Of a stretch of 64,000 nt of DNA, positions 52,601 to 61,883 are shown one piece after another (positions within the stretch are counted from its first letter, which is position 1; each line of letters starts with the position of its first letter). The notes beneath the pieces are model-generated. The model did no database searches, was not told where the DNA came from, and saw nothing but the letters and a program-made list of their open reading frames with translations. The translations under genes and the position numbers were made by a program. Location of the stretch: contig NZ_CP097320.1 of NCBI RefSeq assembly GCF_023515995.1, positions 310,001 to 374,000 on the forward strand, in the 5' to 3' direction. This stretch comes from Candidatus Mycobacterium methanotrophicum (lineage in GTDB: Bacteria > Actinomycetota > Actinomycetes > Mycobacteriales > Mycobacteriaceae).

Positions 52601-53614
52601 CGTCACGGTGTATGACGACCACGGAGGGGTTTGGCGTCAGTGTTCTTGATCAGCTCTGGTGGTCATGGTGTCGCGGTGACTGGGTCGGACCAGGGGCGAT
52701 TCCGGTAGGGGGCACGCGGTGTGCCGGTGGTTGCGCTGACCCGAGGTGGTTTGCAAGCCTGCAACACCGATCGCCCCTTGTCGATGTCAGCGGGCGAGGA
52801 GACTGTGGAATCTATGCCAGGAGCCCATCGCGGTGATCGTCGTTGCCGACCCTCACGAGACCCAGGCGGGGCTGCGCGAAGGGCGAGTGGTGTGCCCGGG
52901 CTGTGGTGGGCGGTTCCGCAAGCATGGATTTGCGCGGTCGCGGTCGGTGCGTACCCGCGGCGGTGCACGCCGTCAGTTGCGTCCGGCCCGGGTGCGCTGT
53001 ATCAACCCGGCCTGCGGCCGCACGCAGGTGCTCCTGCCGGCCTGGTGCGTGCCCGGCCGGGCCGACGACGCCGACACCATCGATCGGCACTGCTGGCCGC
53101 CGCCGCCGGCCAGGGGCATCGATCGATCGCCGAGCGGTTGGGTGTGCCCGCCGATACGGTGCGTGGCTGGCTGCGCGCGGCACGTACCGGTAGTCCATGG
53201 CTTTGCCAGCGCGCCGCCGAGGTGCACGGCCGGGTCAACCTGGCCCGTGAAGACCCCGTCTTGCCTGTAGCGGACCGAACACCGTTGGCGTACGCGGTCG
53301 ATGCACTGGGTGCTGCCGCGGCCGTCCGGCGCTTCTTCGGCGCCGTTCTGGAGGCCTCGGGATGGCAGCTGATCGTGCTCATCACAGGTGGCCGTCTGCT
53401 GCGGCCACCGCCCGACCGGTCCGGCTGAATCCACGGCACCGAAAAATTGGTGAAGTCTGTGTTGTTCACCACACCACCCGGCCTCCCGGGCGCATATTCG
53501 CCGACGGCTGGGCGTGTCCCATCGTCAAGCTGACGCCCCAAACCGCACGAAACCGTGTGCACCGTCAGTGTCGCAACCATCCTCAAAATCAGCGTCGCGC
53601 AACACCGAGGCCGT
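52601..53614 (+). mobile_element. ~1-kb zinc-ribbon element inserted in the ATP-grasp gene
   Basis: The only recognisable gene inside is the DUF6431-like copy 3. GGGGTTTGGCGTCAG at 52624-52638 and, inverted, CTGACGCCCCAAACC at about 53530-53544 form an imperfect inverted pair. AGCGTC occurs at both junctions (52599 and 53591). Ends are not precisely fixed: the pair lies inside the inferred borders at unequal distances. Confidence 0.5.
52833..53428 (+). pseudogene. IS-associated zinc-ribbon/HTH protein (DUF6431-like), copy 3, frameshifted
   Basis: From GTG 52833 (VIVVADPHETQAGLREG) the frame has the zinc ribbon CPGCGGRFRKHGFARSRS and CINPACGRTQVLL. Frame is lost at about 53075. The HTH continues in another frame as GQGHRSIAERLGVPADTVRG and the usual ending SGWQLIVLITGGRLLRPP. 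Damaged, but it carries the clearest evidence that this gene type is mobile. Confidence 0.7.
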
Positions 53615-54434
53615 CCTAGTGGCCTCCGACGGCGAGCTGCGTGAGGCTATCGATCACCTCGAAAGGTACTTTGCGCGCGCCGCCTTTTCGCGCGGCGGGG
53701 CCGGCTGTCTGACTAACACTGGTCCGCTGGCCGGCGCGCTGGAGATATCCGAGGTCCAACCCACGCCGGCGTCGCCCTGGCTGGTGCAGCCGTTCGTGGA
53801 CGGTGAGACGGTCTGCACCTACAGCACCGCTCACCAGGGCCGTGTCAGTGCGCATCTGATGTACCGAATCCCTCGGCAGCGGAAGCACAGCACGGGCATC
53901 CAGTTCGAGGCTGTCGACGCAACGGAGTCGCTGAAGCTGATCGAGCCGATCGTGGCCGAGCTGGACTATACGGGCCAGATCTCCTTTGACTTCCTGATGA
54001 CCGATGACGGCCTGACCTTCGTGGAGTGCAATCCACGCGCCACCGACGGCCTGCTGCTGATGCCGCGAGAAGAGCTGGCGGCGGGGCTGCTCGCCCCGCG
54101 GCCCGAGACGTTCGTGCTCCAGCCTGGGGGCCGAGTGCAGCTCGCTTTCGCCGTGCTGGCCGATGGCTTCGCTGATCGTCTGGACCGTCTGCCCGAGACG
54201 ATCGGTGACCTCGCACAGGTGCGAGACGCAGGCAGTGGTTGGCACGATCCGCTGCCCACGCTGTACTCGACGCTGGCGATCTGCCATTCCGTCGGTCAGA
54301 GCTTCCGCGAGCACATGGGCAAGGTAGTGGCCATTGCCGGCGACATGGCCTGGGACGGCGAGTACATCGACGGAATGTCGCAGGACGACGCGATGCTACT
54401 CACCCGTCTGGGCCTCCAGCGCGGCGAATCGTAG
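53615..54434 (+). pseudogene. ATP-grasp protein, C-terminal part
   Basis: Continues the broken gene: VASDGELREAIDHLERYFAR, then AAFSRGGAGCLTNTGPLAG, SPWLVQPFVDGETVCTYSTA, and the metal-binding region ISFDFLMTDDGLTFVECNPR with conserved Glu-Cys-Asn-Pro-Arg. Ends at 54434. Intact length would be about 400 aa. Such ATP-grasp ligases join a carboxylate to an amine or lipid head group. The PSD-like and amidotransferase genes nearby may be part of the same lost pathway. Confidence 0.85.
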
Positions 54435-54824
54435 GACGCTGCGCCGTTTATCGGTAGAAATCTCCATTGTGCAGCCCGAGATATGCGGGCTACCTGCATA
54501 CTTACCGCAGTAAACGTGCATCCCTTCGATGGTGGGGAACTGGCCAGAGAGAATGCGCGCCACGCCGGACGTTGGCGTTGCTTGCGCAGACAGATTCGTG
54601 CCGGAAATATGCCTCGTGAAGCTACAGGCGATGTTTGCAGGACGCCGGCCTTGAACGTGTACTAGTCGCGGGGAACCGCCTGCCAGTTAGGGGCGAACCT
54701 GGCTGGACAGCCACGGCGACCCCTCGACGGTTGGTCGTTCGGGGTGTACTTTTGCACTCCGGCGATCCGCCGGCCAGGAGCTGTCTGGGATCAGGCGCCT
54801 GCTCAGATCCCCGTCTGCCCGGCC
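54435..54824. other. Convergent gap with a short hairpin
   Basis: 390 bp between two convergent genes. AGCCCG at 54473-54478 pairs with CGGGCT at 54486-54491, a weak terminator without a T-run. No gene supported. Confidence 0.45.
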
Positions 54825-56053
54825 TCACGCAGTGGTGTTGGCGGTGGCGAGCTGTGATCGGACGCGTACTAGCGGCGCGTGGGGGTTCTGTGGCTGTGGG
54901 ATGGCCGCGAGGGTGAAGTCGGCGATCGCGCCGGGGCGAAAGACCAGGCAGTGCGTGGAGCCGCCGAATTGGAAGTAACCGAGTTCTTCGCCCTTGGCGA
55001 TGTGGTAGCCCGCCGTGATGTTCGGGTGGATGTTGCAGGAGGAGACCTCCACCATGCCGACCGGCACGAAGGCCAGCAGGCCGATGACCGGATCATCGGC
55101 TTGGATGAGGAAGATCGCCCGCGCGGCGACATGGGCCAGGTAGGACTGCGAGTCGGTTTCGGAGTAGTAGGTGCCCTCCTTCAGGAACGCCCGCACGATC
55201 GTCCCGGCGACCGGACTGTGCCACCGGTGGTAATTGGTGGCGCTCAGAAAGCCCTGGTAGACGGTTCCGCCGACGAACTGTTCGACCGAGTCGTCGTTGG
55301 CCAGCATGTCCTGCAGCGAATAGGGTCGGCTCTTGATCCAGAACCGGTCCTGGCGCTGAACGTCGGTGCTGATCCGGTGCGGCGTGGACTCACAGGCACT
55401 GACGATCACCGTGTCGTCCTGCGGTGAGGCGACCGGACGTGCACCGTCGGTGAAGCGTCGGGTGAAAAAGTCGTTCCAGGAGACAAAGCCCCAGTGCTCG
55501 TCGTGCGGGTCGTGCTCATATTGCTCGATCCCCACCGCCCGTTGGGCCGCAGCACACTTCCAGCCCGTGGGCGAATCGTTGAGCACGTAAGCGAATCGGG
55601 GCCGCTGAGGAACTCACACCACGCGGTCAGGATCTTCTTCAGCATCGCGTTGATGCGTGGGTCGCGGAAAGCGGCCAACCCCGCCGGGGTTCCCGTCGCC
55701 CAGTCCAAGATCGCGCCTAGCGGGATAGTTACCACGTTCTCACCGAACTCGGGCGCCATCGTCAACACCTCATTGATCAGGCGCACCAGCTGCGGCACAC
55801 TCTCCAGGTGCCGTTTGCGGTACCGCTTGATTCGCGGCACTTGGGAGATCATCTCGTTGACGTACAACCGCACCACCGGGTCGGTGTCGATCAACTCTTG
55901 GAGCTCGGTAAGCACCGGATGGAGCGCTACGTGCTCACCCTTTGCTTCCACCCGCTCTCGGTGCCCCTCAAGCCAGGACTCCAAATCATCCTGATCCAGC
56001 GGCAACCAGCCGGCCCGCCGCCGCACATCCCCACCATCGGGACCAGCCGCCAT
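54825..56053 (-). pseudogene. Phosphatidylserine-decarboxylase-like protein, one frameshift
   Basis: The N-terminal frame begins MAAGPDGGDVRRRAGWLPLD and has a PSD-associated helical domain (IDTDPVVRLYVNEMISQVPR) to about 55590. There one base seems missing, after EFLSGPDSL. The C-terminal frame resumes LNDSPTGWKCAAAQ and runs to 54825 with the catalytic region NYHRWHSPVAG and the self-cleavage site YFQFGGSTHCLVF (Gly-Gly-Ser-Thr, pyruvoyl Ser). Total about 410 residues, the soluble PSD-like type used in secondary metabolism as well as lipid synthesis. Functional only if the indel is an error. Confidence 0.85.
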
Positions 56054-56152
56054 ACCCCCAAACCTACGCCATACCCCCAAACCTAACGGAAACGGTTTCC
56101 CTCAGACAGTTCTGCTCCTTGTCGCCAACCGCAACTCGGGGCCCCCTTAGGA

Positions 56153-56452
56153 TCAACTCTTCAGATAGCGGCACGCGGTCGCCCGTCCCATCCCGAATGC
56201 TTCGGCCAGACCGCGCACAAGTTCACCGGTCGCGGCAAGACGGAGCAACTGCTCTTGGCGCTCAGCGCTGAGTTGGGGGTTCGGTGGCCGGCAATCCCGC
56301 GCGCGGCGGGATTGCCGGGACACGACATCACGCTCGCGGCCAAGTTCGAGTTCGACTTCGGCCAGCGCGGCCATGATGGCCGCCACGGCACGCCGGCTAG
56401 CAGCTATCGCTACTTCGACGTGGCCAACAGCCGCCAGCCCAAGATTTCCCAT
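56153..56452 (-). pseudogene. Serine recombinase, C-terminal fragment
   Basis: IMAALAEVELELGRERDVVS resembles the E-helix end of resolvase/invertase catalytic domains. QLSAERQEQLLRLAATGELV and LAEAFGMGRATACRYLK make the C-terminal HTH. The catalytic Ser domain is missing. Probably the tail of a resolvase from a transposon. It is 2 bp from the glutamine amidotransferase. Confidence 0.6.
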
Positions 56453-56454
56453 CG

Positions 56455-57159
56455 TTACAAACGAAATACCCGGTCCAAGTAGCCCGCGACGAGCGCGTCC
56501 GCGCGGCCGCGTGCCGCGACGGCCTGCCGATCAGCCTCTGCGAGCAGTTCGGCTGGATCTACGACGTGGGGGTGGGCCCGCGTCTCTTCCCCGTTGTCCA
56601 ACCAGCGCTTGATTCCGGCCGTGGTTACCTCCGGATGAAACTGCACGCCCAGGCTGCGGCCGACCCGGTATGCCTGCACGGCAGCGGCGTTCCTGGCCAG
56701 TTCGATCGCGCCCGGTGGCGGGGTAAAACTGTCGTAGTGCCATTGGAACCACGGGCCGGCCGGGATCAGCGCGGGCACGTCGGAGTCGATACGCACCCAA
56801 CCGACTTCCGGGTCCTTCGACCGGGCGACCGAACCGCCCAGCGCCCGTGCCAGTACCTGGGCGCCGAAACAGATGCCGAGCACGGCACCGCCGGCCGCGA
56901 CCGCCCCGGACAGCCACCGTAGCTCGGGCGTTAGCCATCGGCCTATGCCCACGTCGTCATAGGCGGCCCACGGCGCGCCTAGCACCACCAGTAGGTCGTA
57001 GTCCGAATTGTCCGGAAAGGACACCTCGATGTTCGGTGAGTCGTGTCGATCCGCAGGCACCACCAGGAATTCATCCACCTTCCAGCGTCGATCGGACAGC
57101 GCATCGCCGATCAGGCCGGTGGACGACACGGCGTCGTGCAAAACACACAGCGCACGCAC
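56455..57159 (-). CDS. Class I glutamine amidotransferase-like protein
   Basis: 234 aa from GTG 57159 (RALCVLHDAVSSTGL), preceded by GAGGGGAG. Nucleophile Cys in LGICFGAQVLARALGG and His-Glu in LGVQFHPEVTTAGI complete the triad. Similar to GuaA-like free-standing amidotransferases that feed ammonia to a ligase or hydrolyse gamma-glutamyl compounds. The broken ATP-grasp gene nearby would be a natural partner. It appears intact. Confidence 0.87.
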   Translation of the reverse strand: MRALCVLHDAVSSTGLIGDALSDRRWKVDEFLVVPADRHDSPNIEVSFPDNSDYDLLVVLGAPWAAYDDVGIGRWLTPELRWLSGAVAAGGAVLGICFGAQVLARALGGSVARSKDPEVGWVRIDSDVPALIPAGPWFQWHYDSFTPPPGAIELARNAAAVQAYRVGRSLGVQFHPEVTTAGIKRWLDNGEETRAHPHVVDPAELLAEADRQAVAARGRADALVAGYLDRVFRL

Positions 57160-57169
57160 GGTTACTCCC

Positions 57170-57335
57170 CTCGGTGAGTGGTGACGCGGATCGGTACCGC
57201 TGGATCCCGTTCGCGAAGTCGCTGCGCACCCTGCGACGTCTCCCGCTAGCCCGATGTGCTTGATTCGTGGCGGCAGCGTCTCGAACATCAGCCGGATTTC
57301 CAGGCGGGCCAGTTGATTGCCCAGGCAAAATTATG
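57170..57335 (-). pseudogene. Cytochrome P450, C-terminal fragment
   Basis: Minus strand reads NFCLGNQLARLEIRLMFETL, then PPRIKHIGLAGD, and after a frameshift VRSDFANGIQRY. This is the heme-ligand loop (Cys) and end of a mycobacterial P450. Everything upstream of the Cys loop is gone. Confidence 0.75.
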
Positions 57336-57349
57336 GACTTTCCTTTCCG

Positions 57350-57510
57350 AAGACGCCAGCACCTGCCGGCTACCCCGCTGATCGGCCAGCGTCGGGCCAG
57401 CCGCGGCGACGTCGAGCAACTCGACACTGCGCCACCAAGGTGTGCAGCAGATCGGCGACGTCGTAGTCGTCCGCCAGGGTGTCGGCCGACGTTGACACGA
57501 CGCGACGAAA
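57350..57510 (-). pseudogene. GAF-domain (GAF/ANTAR-type) fragment
   Basis: Minus strand reads VSTSADTLADDYDVADLLHT, then LVAQC and, after a frameshift, VELLDVAAAGPTLADQRGS. This resembles the start of GAF domains in mycobacterial GAF/ANTAR regulators. Fused directly to the P450 remnant. Confidence 0.55.
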
Positions 57511-57893
57511 ATGCGTCGAGCACCTGCTGTTCACGCTCAACCTACGCCAACCACCTCCTGAAGAATCGCTTCGCGCTGCTGGCTTTTCACTGCGGTCCTC
57601 GTCCAACCACAGCCCCGCCAGCCGGACGCGGCTCGGACACGTAGTAGCGACACGCCCGCATAACGACACAGGCAACTGACGCCTGATATGTAGGCCTGGT
57701 TTGTCAAGAGGCAGGTGAAAGCTGCCCGGGCCAATGTCGGAGCGGCTTCGTTTGATCGCCTAGTACTGCAGCCGGTGCGCCCAGTGGTCAGGAGGTGATT
57801 GTTTAGGTCATGACCTGATCAAAAAAAGCTCGTCGTCGCCTGCCGGTGTGAGTCCGGTCCGGGTAGCTGTCAGACATCCCAGGAGCTTAAATG
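57511..57893. other. No recognisable gene
   Basis: About 380 bp with an A-rich patch (GATCAAAAAAAGC near 57820). Probably contains the downstream end of the IS110 element. No supportable coding frame. Confidence 0.4.
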
Positions 57894-59126
57894 TCAAGCG
57901 GCGGTTTGTTGATCTTGATTGTGGGACGGCCAGGCGGTGGCTTCGTCGTAGAGCGTGCGGGTCTTGAGGCAGCCGTGCAGGATTCCGACGAGCCGGTTGG
58001 CGAGCTGGCGCAGCGCGGGGTTGTGGCCGAGGCCGCGGGCGCGTTGCTTGTCGTAGTAGGCGCGTGCGCCGGGCGAGGCGCGCAGCGCGGAGAACTGCGT
58101 CATCAGCGCGTCGATGAGCCTGTCCTGATGCACGAACCGCGCGAGCACGACCTTCTTCTTGCCGGAGGCGCGGGTGATCGGGCTGGTTCCGGCGTAGTTC
58201 TTGCGGGCCTTCGCGTCGGCGTACCGTGCTGGGTCGTCGCCGAATTCGGCGAGCACCCGGGCGCCGAGGATCGGTCCCAGGCCGGGCTGCGACAGGATGA
58301 TCTCAGCGTCCGGGTGCCGGTGAAAATGCTCCTCCACCTGCTCTTGCAGGATCGCGATCTGCTCGTTGAGGGTGGTGAGCACGGCCACGATCGAGCGGGT
58401 GGCAGCCGCGTACGCGGTGGTGATCACCGGGTCGCGGCCGAGCTGCTCGCCGCGCAGCGCGTCCTGGATCCGGCTGGTCTTGGTGTCGATGTCGCGGCGA
58501 CCGGCGTGTTTGAGCGCGGCCCGGATCTGGCTGCGGTTCAGCTTCGCCGCCGACGCGGGGTCGGGGGCTCTGCCGAGCAGTTCCAGCGCATCGGCCGCGT
58601 CGAGATCGTCGAAGGCTTCCAGCGCGGCGGGGAAGTACTCGCGCAGCGCGTGCCGCAGCCGCTGGGTGTGGCGGGTGCGGTCCCAGATCATCGTCTTGTG
58701 CGAGCGGGCAACAACTTTCACCGCCTCGGCTGCCGCGCTGTCGCCGGCCACCGGGCGCAGCTGGTGCGAGTCGGTGCGGACCATGTCGGCCAGCGTGTGT
58801 GCGTCCGCCGGGTCGCTCTTGGCGCCGGAGACGCTGTGCCGCTCCCGGTACCGGGCCACCGACAGCGGGTTCACCGCGTACACGGTGTATCCGGCCGCGA
58901 TCAGCGCGGCCACCCACGGGCCCCGGTCGGTCTCGATTCCGATCGCCACCTCGGCCATGTCGGCGTCGGCGCCCAGCTCGGCGCCGATCATCGCGTGCAA
59001 CCGCGCGATCCCGGCCGCGCCCTCGGGCAGCCGCGCCCTGGCCAGCCTGCGTCCCGCCGAGTCCATCAGTTCGACGTCGTGATGATCTTCCGCCCAATCG
59101 TCGCCCACGTACAGCAATTTCGCCAC
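57894..59126 (-). CDS. IS110-family transposase
   Basis: 410 aa from GTG 59126 (AKLLYVGDDWAEDHHDVEL), with GAGGAG directly upstream. The DEDD residues are in YVGDDWAEDHH, IGIETDRGPWVAAL and GAKSDPADAHTLADMVR. The C-terminal domain contains SQPGLGPILGARVLAEFGDD and the serine region NYAGTSPITRASGKKK. Intact and of a different subgroup from the element at 46857. It truncates the molybdate-transporter-like gene on its upstream side. Confidence 0.93.
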   Translation of the reverse strand: MAKLLYVGDDWAEDHHDVELMDSAGRRLARARLPEGAAGIARLHAMIGAELGADADMAEVAIGIETDRGPWVAALIAAGYTVYAVNPLSVARYRERHSVSGAKSDPADAHTLADMVRTDSHQLRPVAGDSAAAEAVKVVARSHKTMIWDRTRHTQRLRHALREYFPAALEAFDDLDAADALELLGRAPDPASAAKLNRSQIRAALKHAGRRDIDTKTSRIQDALRGEQLGRDPVITTAYAAATRSIVAVLTTLNEQIAILQEQVEEHFHRHPDAEIILSQPGLGPILGARVLAEFGDDPARYADAKARKNYAGTSPITRASGKKKVVLARFVHQDRLIDALMTQFSALRASPGARAYYDKQRARGLGHNPALRQLANRLVGILHGCLKTRTLYDEATAWPSHNQDQQTAA

Positions 59127-59374
59127 TCCTCGCTCCTGTCTGCAGTTGTCCGGGTTACAGCCCGGCAGCGTGCGGGAGAGCTCTCGGCAACCTAATGAAG
59201 CAGTGCTCACGCCACGCGGGGCGGGCACGACATCCCATCAGCGATCCCTTCTCCCGGGCGAACCGGTGGGGGCGACGATCTGACATCAGGACTCGAAATC
59301 CAGGAGGCATCAGTGCTCACCCACCGGCCGCTACCGTAGCAAGTCTGCCCGAAGGCCGGACCCGCTAATACTCA
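59127..59374 (-). ncRNA. Candidate bridge-RNA region of the second IS110 element
   Basis: Non-coding stretch ahead of the transposase, where IS110 guides lie. CAGTGCTCAC occurs at 59201-59210 and 59311-59320. The outer copy may mark the element's left end or a target core. Not folded, so tentative. Confidence 0.3.
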
Positions 59375-60196
59375 TTAGGAGGCCCGGTAGCAGGCTGGCG
59401 GCTCGGTCTGGAAACGGGTCGGGTCGAAGCCCAGCGTCGAAAGCCGCTGCAGTATTAGCACACTCCCCAGCATGATTGGCGCACCGCCGCTGCGGCCGCC
59501 GAAGCTGCGATGCGCTGTCATTCCGCCCGCGCCGTGACATACTGGCATCCCGCTGATGCCGCCGGCGAACAGGTTGGCCAGACCCATGGTTATTGCCAGG
59601 CGCCCCGGGCGCACCCGCGCGGCGGCGTCGCCGAAATAGGTGCGCGCAGCGTCCGCGGTGGCCAGGCACGAGTTGGCGAATGACAACGGGAACTGCGGCA
59701 CCACCAAGGCGGCTGCCGCGGCAGTGAACGCGGTCCTGCTCAGGTGCGGGCTGTGCACCGCCGACGGGCCGAAGGTGACTGAGCCGTGGAACGTCAGCAC
59801 CATCGCCACTGCGGCCAGGGCGACGAAGACCAGCGTGATCTGGTGGCGCCGCAGCAGCAGCGCCGCTACGATGACCGCCGCGGTCGCGCCGGCCAGCCGC
59901 CAGATTGAGTGCCGGTGGTCGGTGAATGTGTTCGGCGTCGCGGCCACCAGTTGCCACGCCAACTGGCAAAACAGCAGTCCCACCGACAGCTGAACGCCCC
60001 GAATGATAGGAAGCGGAAACACTTTGGCGATCCGATCCGACAAGCCCGACGCCCCGAGCGCCGCAAAGATCAAACCCATCAAGAGGGCGCCTGCGGCGAT
60101 GTCATCGGAGCCCAAACGGTGCGCGATCGCGATTGCCCCGAAAGCCTTCAACGGCTGTACCGGCACCGGAAGCCGGTAGACCAGGCCAGCTACCAC
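59375..60196 (-). pseudogene. Molybdate/sulfate transporter (MOT1-like), truncated at both ends
   Basis: 273 residues. LVYRLPVPVQPLKAFGAIAI holds the Pro-Val-Gln-Pro-Met/Leu-Lys-Ala motif of MOT1 transporters. Several membrane segments follow (AAVIVAALLLRRHQITLVFV, ALVVPQFPLSFANSCLATAD). The first ~60 residues and the last helices are missing: upstream sequence still shows ATFALTFGSSNS without a proper start, and the 3' end stops beside IS110. If working it would supply Mo to the adjacent molybdoenzyme. Confidence 0.65.
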
Positions 60197-60293
60197 ATAC
60201 GGAAGTGGGGCGTGCGAGTTGCTTGACCCGAATGTGAGCGCGAAGGTTGCGCCGGCGGACCAGCCAAGCCGATCACGCGCTAAAGTCAGGAAG

Positions 60294-61826
60294 ATGTCTG
60301 TTGACTCCCCCGAAGTCGGGCGGTGGGTGAAGGTTCTCGACCAGACTCGCTGTATCGGCTGCCACGCGTGTAGCGCCGCATGTAAAAGCGAGAACGAGGT
60401 TCCGCTGGGCGTGAACCGGACCTACGTCAAATCTGTGGATGTCGGCGAGTTCCCGGTTGCGCGCCGCGCGTTTCAGGTGACGCGGTGCAATCAGTGCACC
60501 GACGCCCCGTGCGTGATAGCCTGCCCCACTCGGGCGATGTATAAGCGCCCCGATGGGATCGTCGACTTCGACAAGAGCATCTGCATCGGCTGCAAAGCGT
60601 GTATGGCCGCATGCCCCTATGACGCCATATTCATCAACCCGGAGGATCATTCCGCGGAGAAGTGCAATATGTGCGCCCACCGTCTCGACGTCGGGTTGGA
60701 ACCCGCATGCGTGACGGTGTGTCCCACCGAGGCGATTCTTGTCGGGGACTTAGAGGATCCTTCCGCTAAGGTCACTGAGCTTATCTACCGGCATCCTGTT
60801 GTGGTGCGACGACCGGAAAAGGAAACCGCGCCGGGGGTCTTTTACCTTGGCGCCCACCAGGCCACGCTGGATCCGTTGGCGGCGCGCCGGCCGGACGGCG
60901 GCCTCTACGCGTGGGCGACTCAGGGGCCCAACGATGTCCAATTGGTGGCGGCGGGCCACTCGGCTGGTCCGACCTCCTCAGCGGCAGCGCTGGTGTCCTA
61001 CGACGTCCCCCATCGGGCGCCGTGGGGATGGCGGGTGAGTCTCTACACGTGGACGAAGAGCGTGGCGGCCGGCCTGCTGATGGTCGCGATAGCCTTGACG
61101 CTGTTTGGTGTGAACGGCTGGAACGACGCGCTGACAAGATGGGTCGCCCCGGTTGGTTCGCTGGTGTTTTTGGCGATCACCGGCGTCCTTTTGACCTGGG
61201 ATCTGAAGCACCCGTTTCGCTTCTATCTGATCTTCACCCGGCACCAGTGGCGTAGCTGGCTGGTGCGCGGAGGATTCATGCTCGCCGGCTACGGCGGGAT
61301 CCTCAGCGTGTACCTGCTGGCCGTCATCTTCGGTGTGGGGTGGCTGCAACGGCTCAGCGGAATCATTGCAGTGCCCTCGGCGGTTGTCACCGCGTACTAC
61401 ACCGCTTTTCTGTTCGCCCAGGCCAAAGCTCGCGACCTGTGGCAAAGCGCTTTGCTTCCCATCCATCTGACGTTGCAGTCGGTACTGGCTGGCGCGGCTG
61501 GCCTGCTGCCGTTTTCGCTGGCCGCCGGCTATGCCCCGCACCGGACATTCGTAGCCATCACGATCGTTATGGCGGCCGCCGCCGTCCACATGCTGCTGGT
61601 GTGGGCTGAGGTGGCGCTGCCGCACGTCACCGCGCACGCGGAACTGGCGATCCACGAGATGGTCTGGGGCCGGTTCGCCCCGTTCTTCTGGGTCGGCATC
61701 GGCGGTGTCGCGGTGGCGGTTGCCGCGCCGTGGATCGGTTGGCCCGTGGTGCCGTGCGTGCTGATCGGGCTGCTGGCCCACGAACACGCATACGTCCAAG
61801 CCGGGCAGTCGGTTCCGTTGGCTTGA
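60294..61826 (+). CDS. Fused 4x[4Fe-4S] ferredoxin and NrfD-type membrane subunit
   Basis: 510 aa. The N-terminal ~190 residues contain four cluster motifs: CIGCHACSAACKSE, CNQCTDAPCVIACP, CIGCKACMAACPYD and CNMCAHRL with CVTVCPTEA. After a linker, eight or so helices form a PsrC/NrfD-type quinone-reactive anchor (VAAGLLMVAIALTLFGV onward). These are normally two genes (PsrB and PsrC). Here they are one protein. I start at ATG 60294, since the upstream codons overlap the divergent transporter. The Mo subunit gene follows 57 bp downstream, giving a three-component quinone-linked oxidoreductase. Confidence 0.92.
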   Translation: MSVDSPEVGRWVKVLDQTRCIGCHACSAACKSENEVPLGVNRTYVKSVDVGEFPVARRAFQVTRCNQCTDAPCVIACPTRAMYKRPDGIVDFDKSICIGCKACMAACPYDAIFINPEDHSAEKCNMCAHRLDVGLEPACVTVCPTEAILVGDLEDPSAKVTELIYRHPVVVRRPEKETAPGVFYLGAHQATLDPLAARRPDGGLYAWATQGPNDVQLVAAGHSAGPTSSAAALVSYDVPHRAPWGWRVSLYTWTKSVAAGLLMVAIALTLFGVNGWNDALTRWVAPVGSLVFLAITGVLLTWDLKHPFRFYLIFTRHQWRSWLVRGGFMLAGYGGILSVYLLAVIFGVGWLQRLSGIIAVPSAVVTAYYTAFLFAQAKARDLWQSALLPIHLTLQSVLAGAAGLLPFSLAAGYAPHRTFVAITIVMAAAAVHMLLVWAEVALPHVTAHAELAIHEMVWGRFAPFFWVGIGGVAVAVAAPWIGWPVVPCVLIGLLAHEHAYVQAGQSVPLA

Positions 61827-61873
61827 GGCTGGGGCTTGAGGCTGGGGCGTGAGGCTGGGACGTGAGGCTGGGA
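61822..61873 (+). repeat. 13-bp tandem repeat x4 between the FeS/NrfD and Mo genes
   Basis: CTTGAGGCTGGGG twice, then CGTGAGGCTGGGA twice, in perfect register. The first unit contains the stop codon of the upstream gene, and the last ends just before the Shine-Dalgarno (GGAAAGGA) of the downstream gene. Copy number would alter spacing, and with 13 bp also the frame of any read-through. Confidence 0.92.
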
Positions 61874-61883
61874 AAGGAACAGC

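Noticed and set aside
57891..59195. 434-codon plus-strand frame opposite IS110
   Set aside because: Composition is of a shadow frame, and the minus strand encodes an intact transposase.
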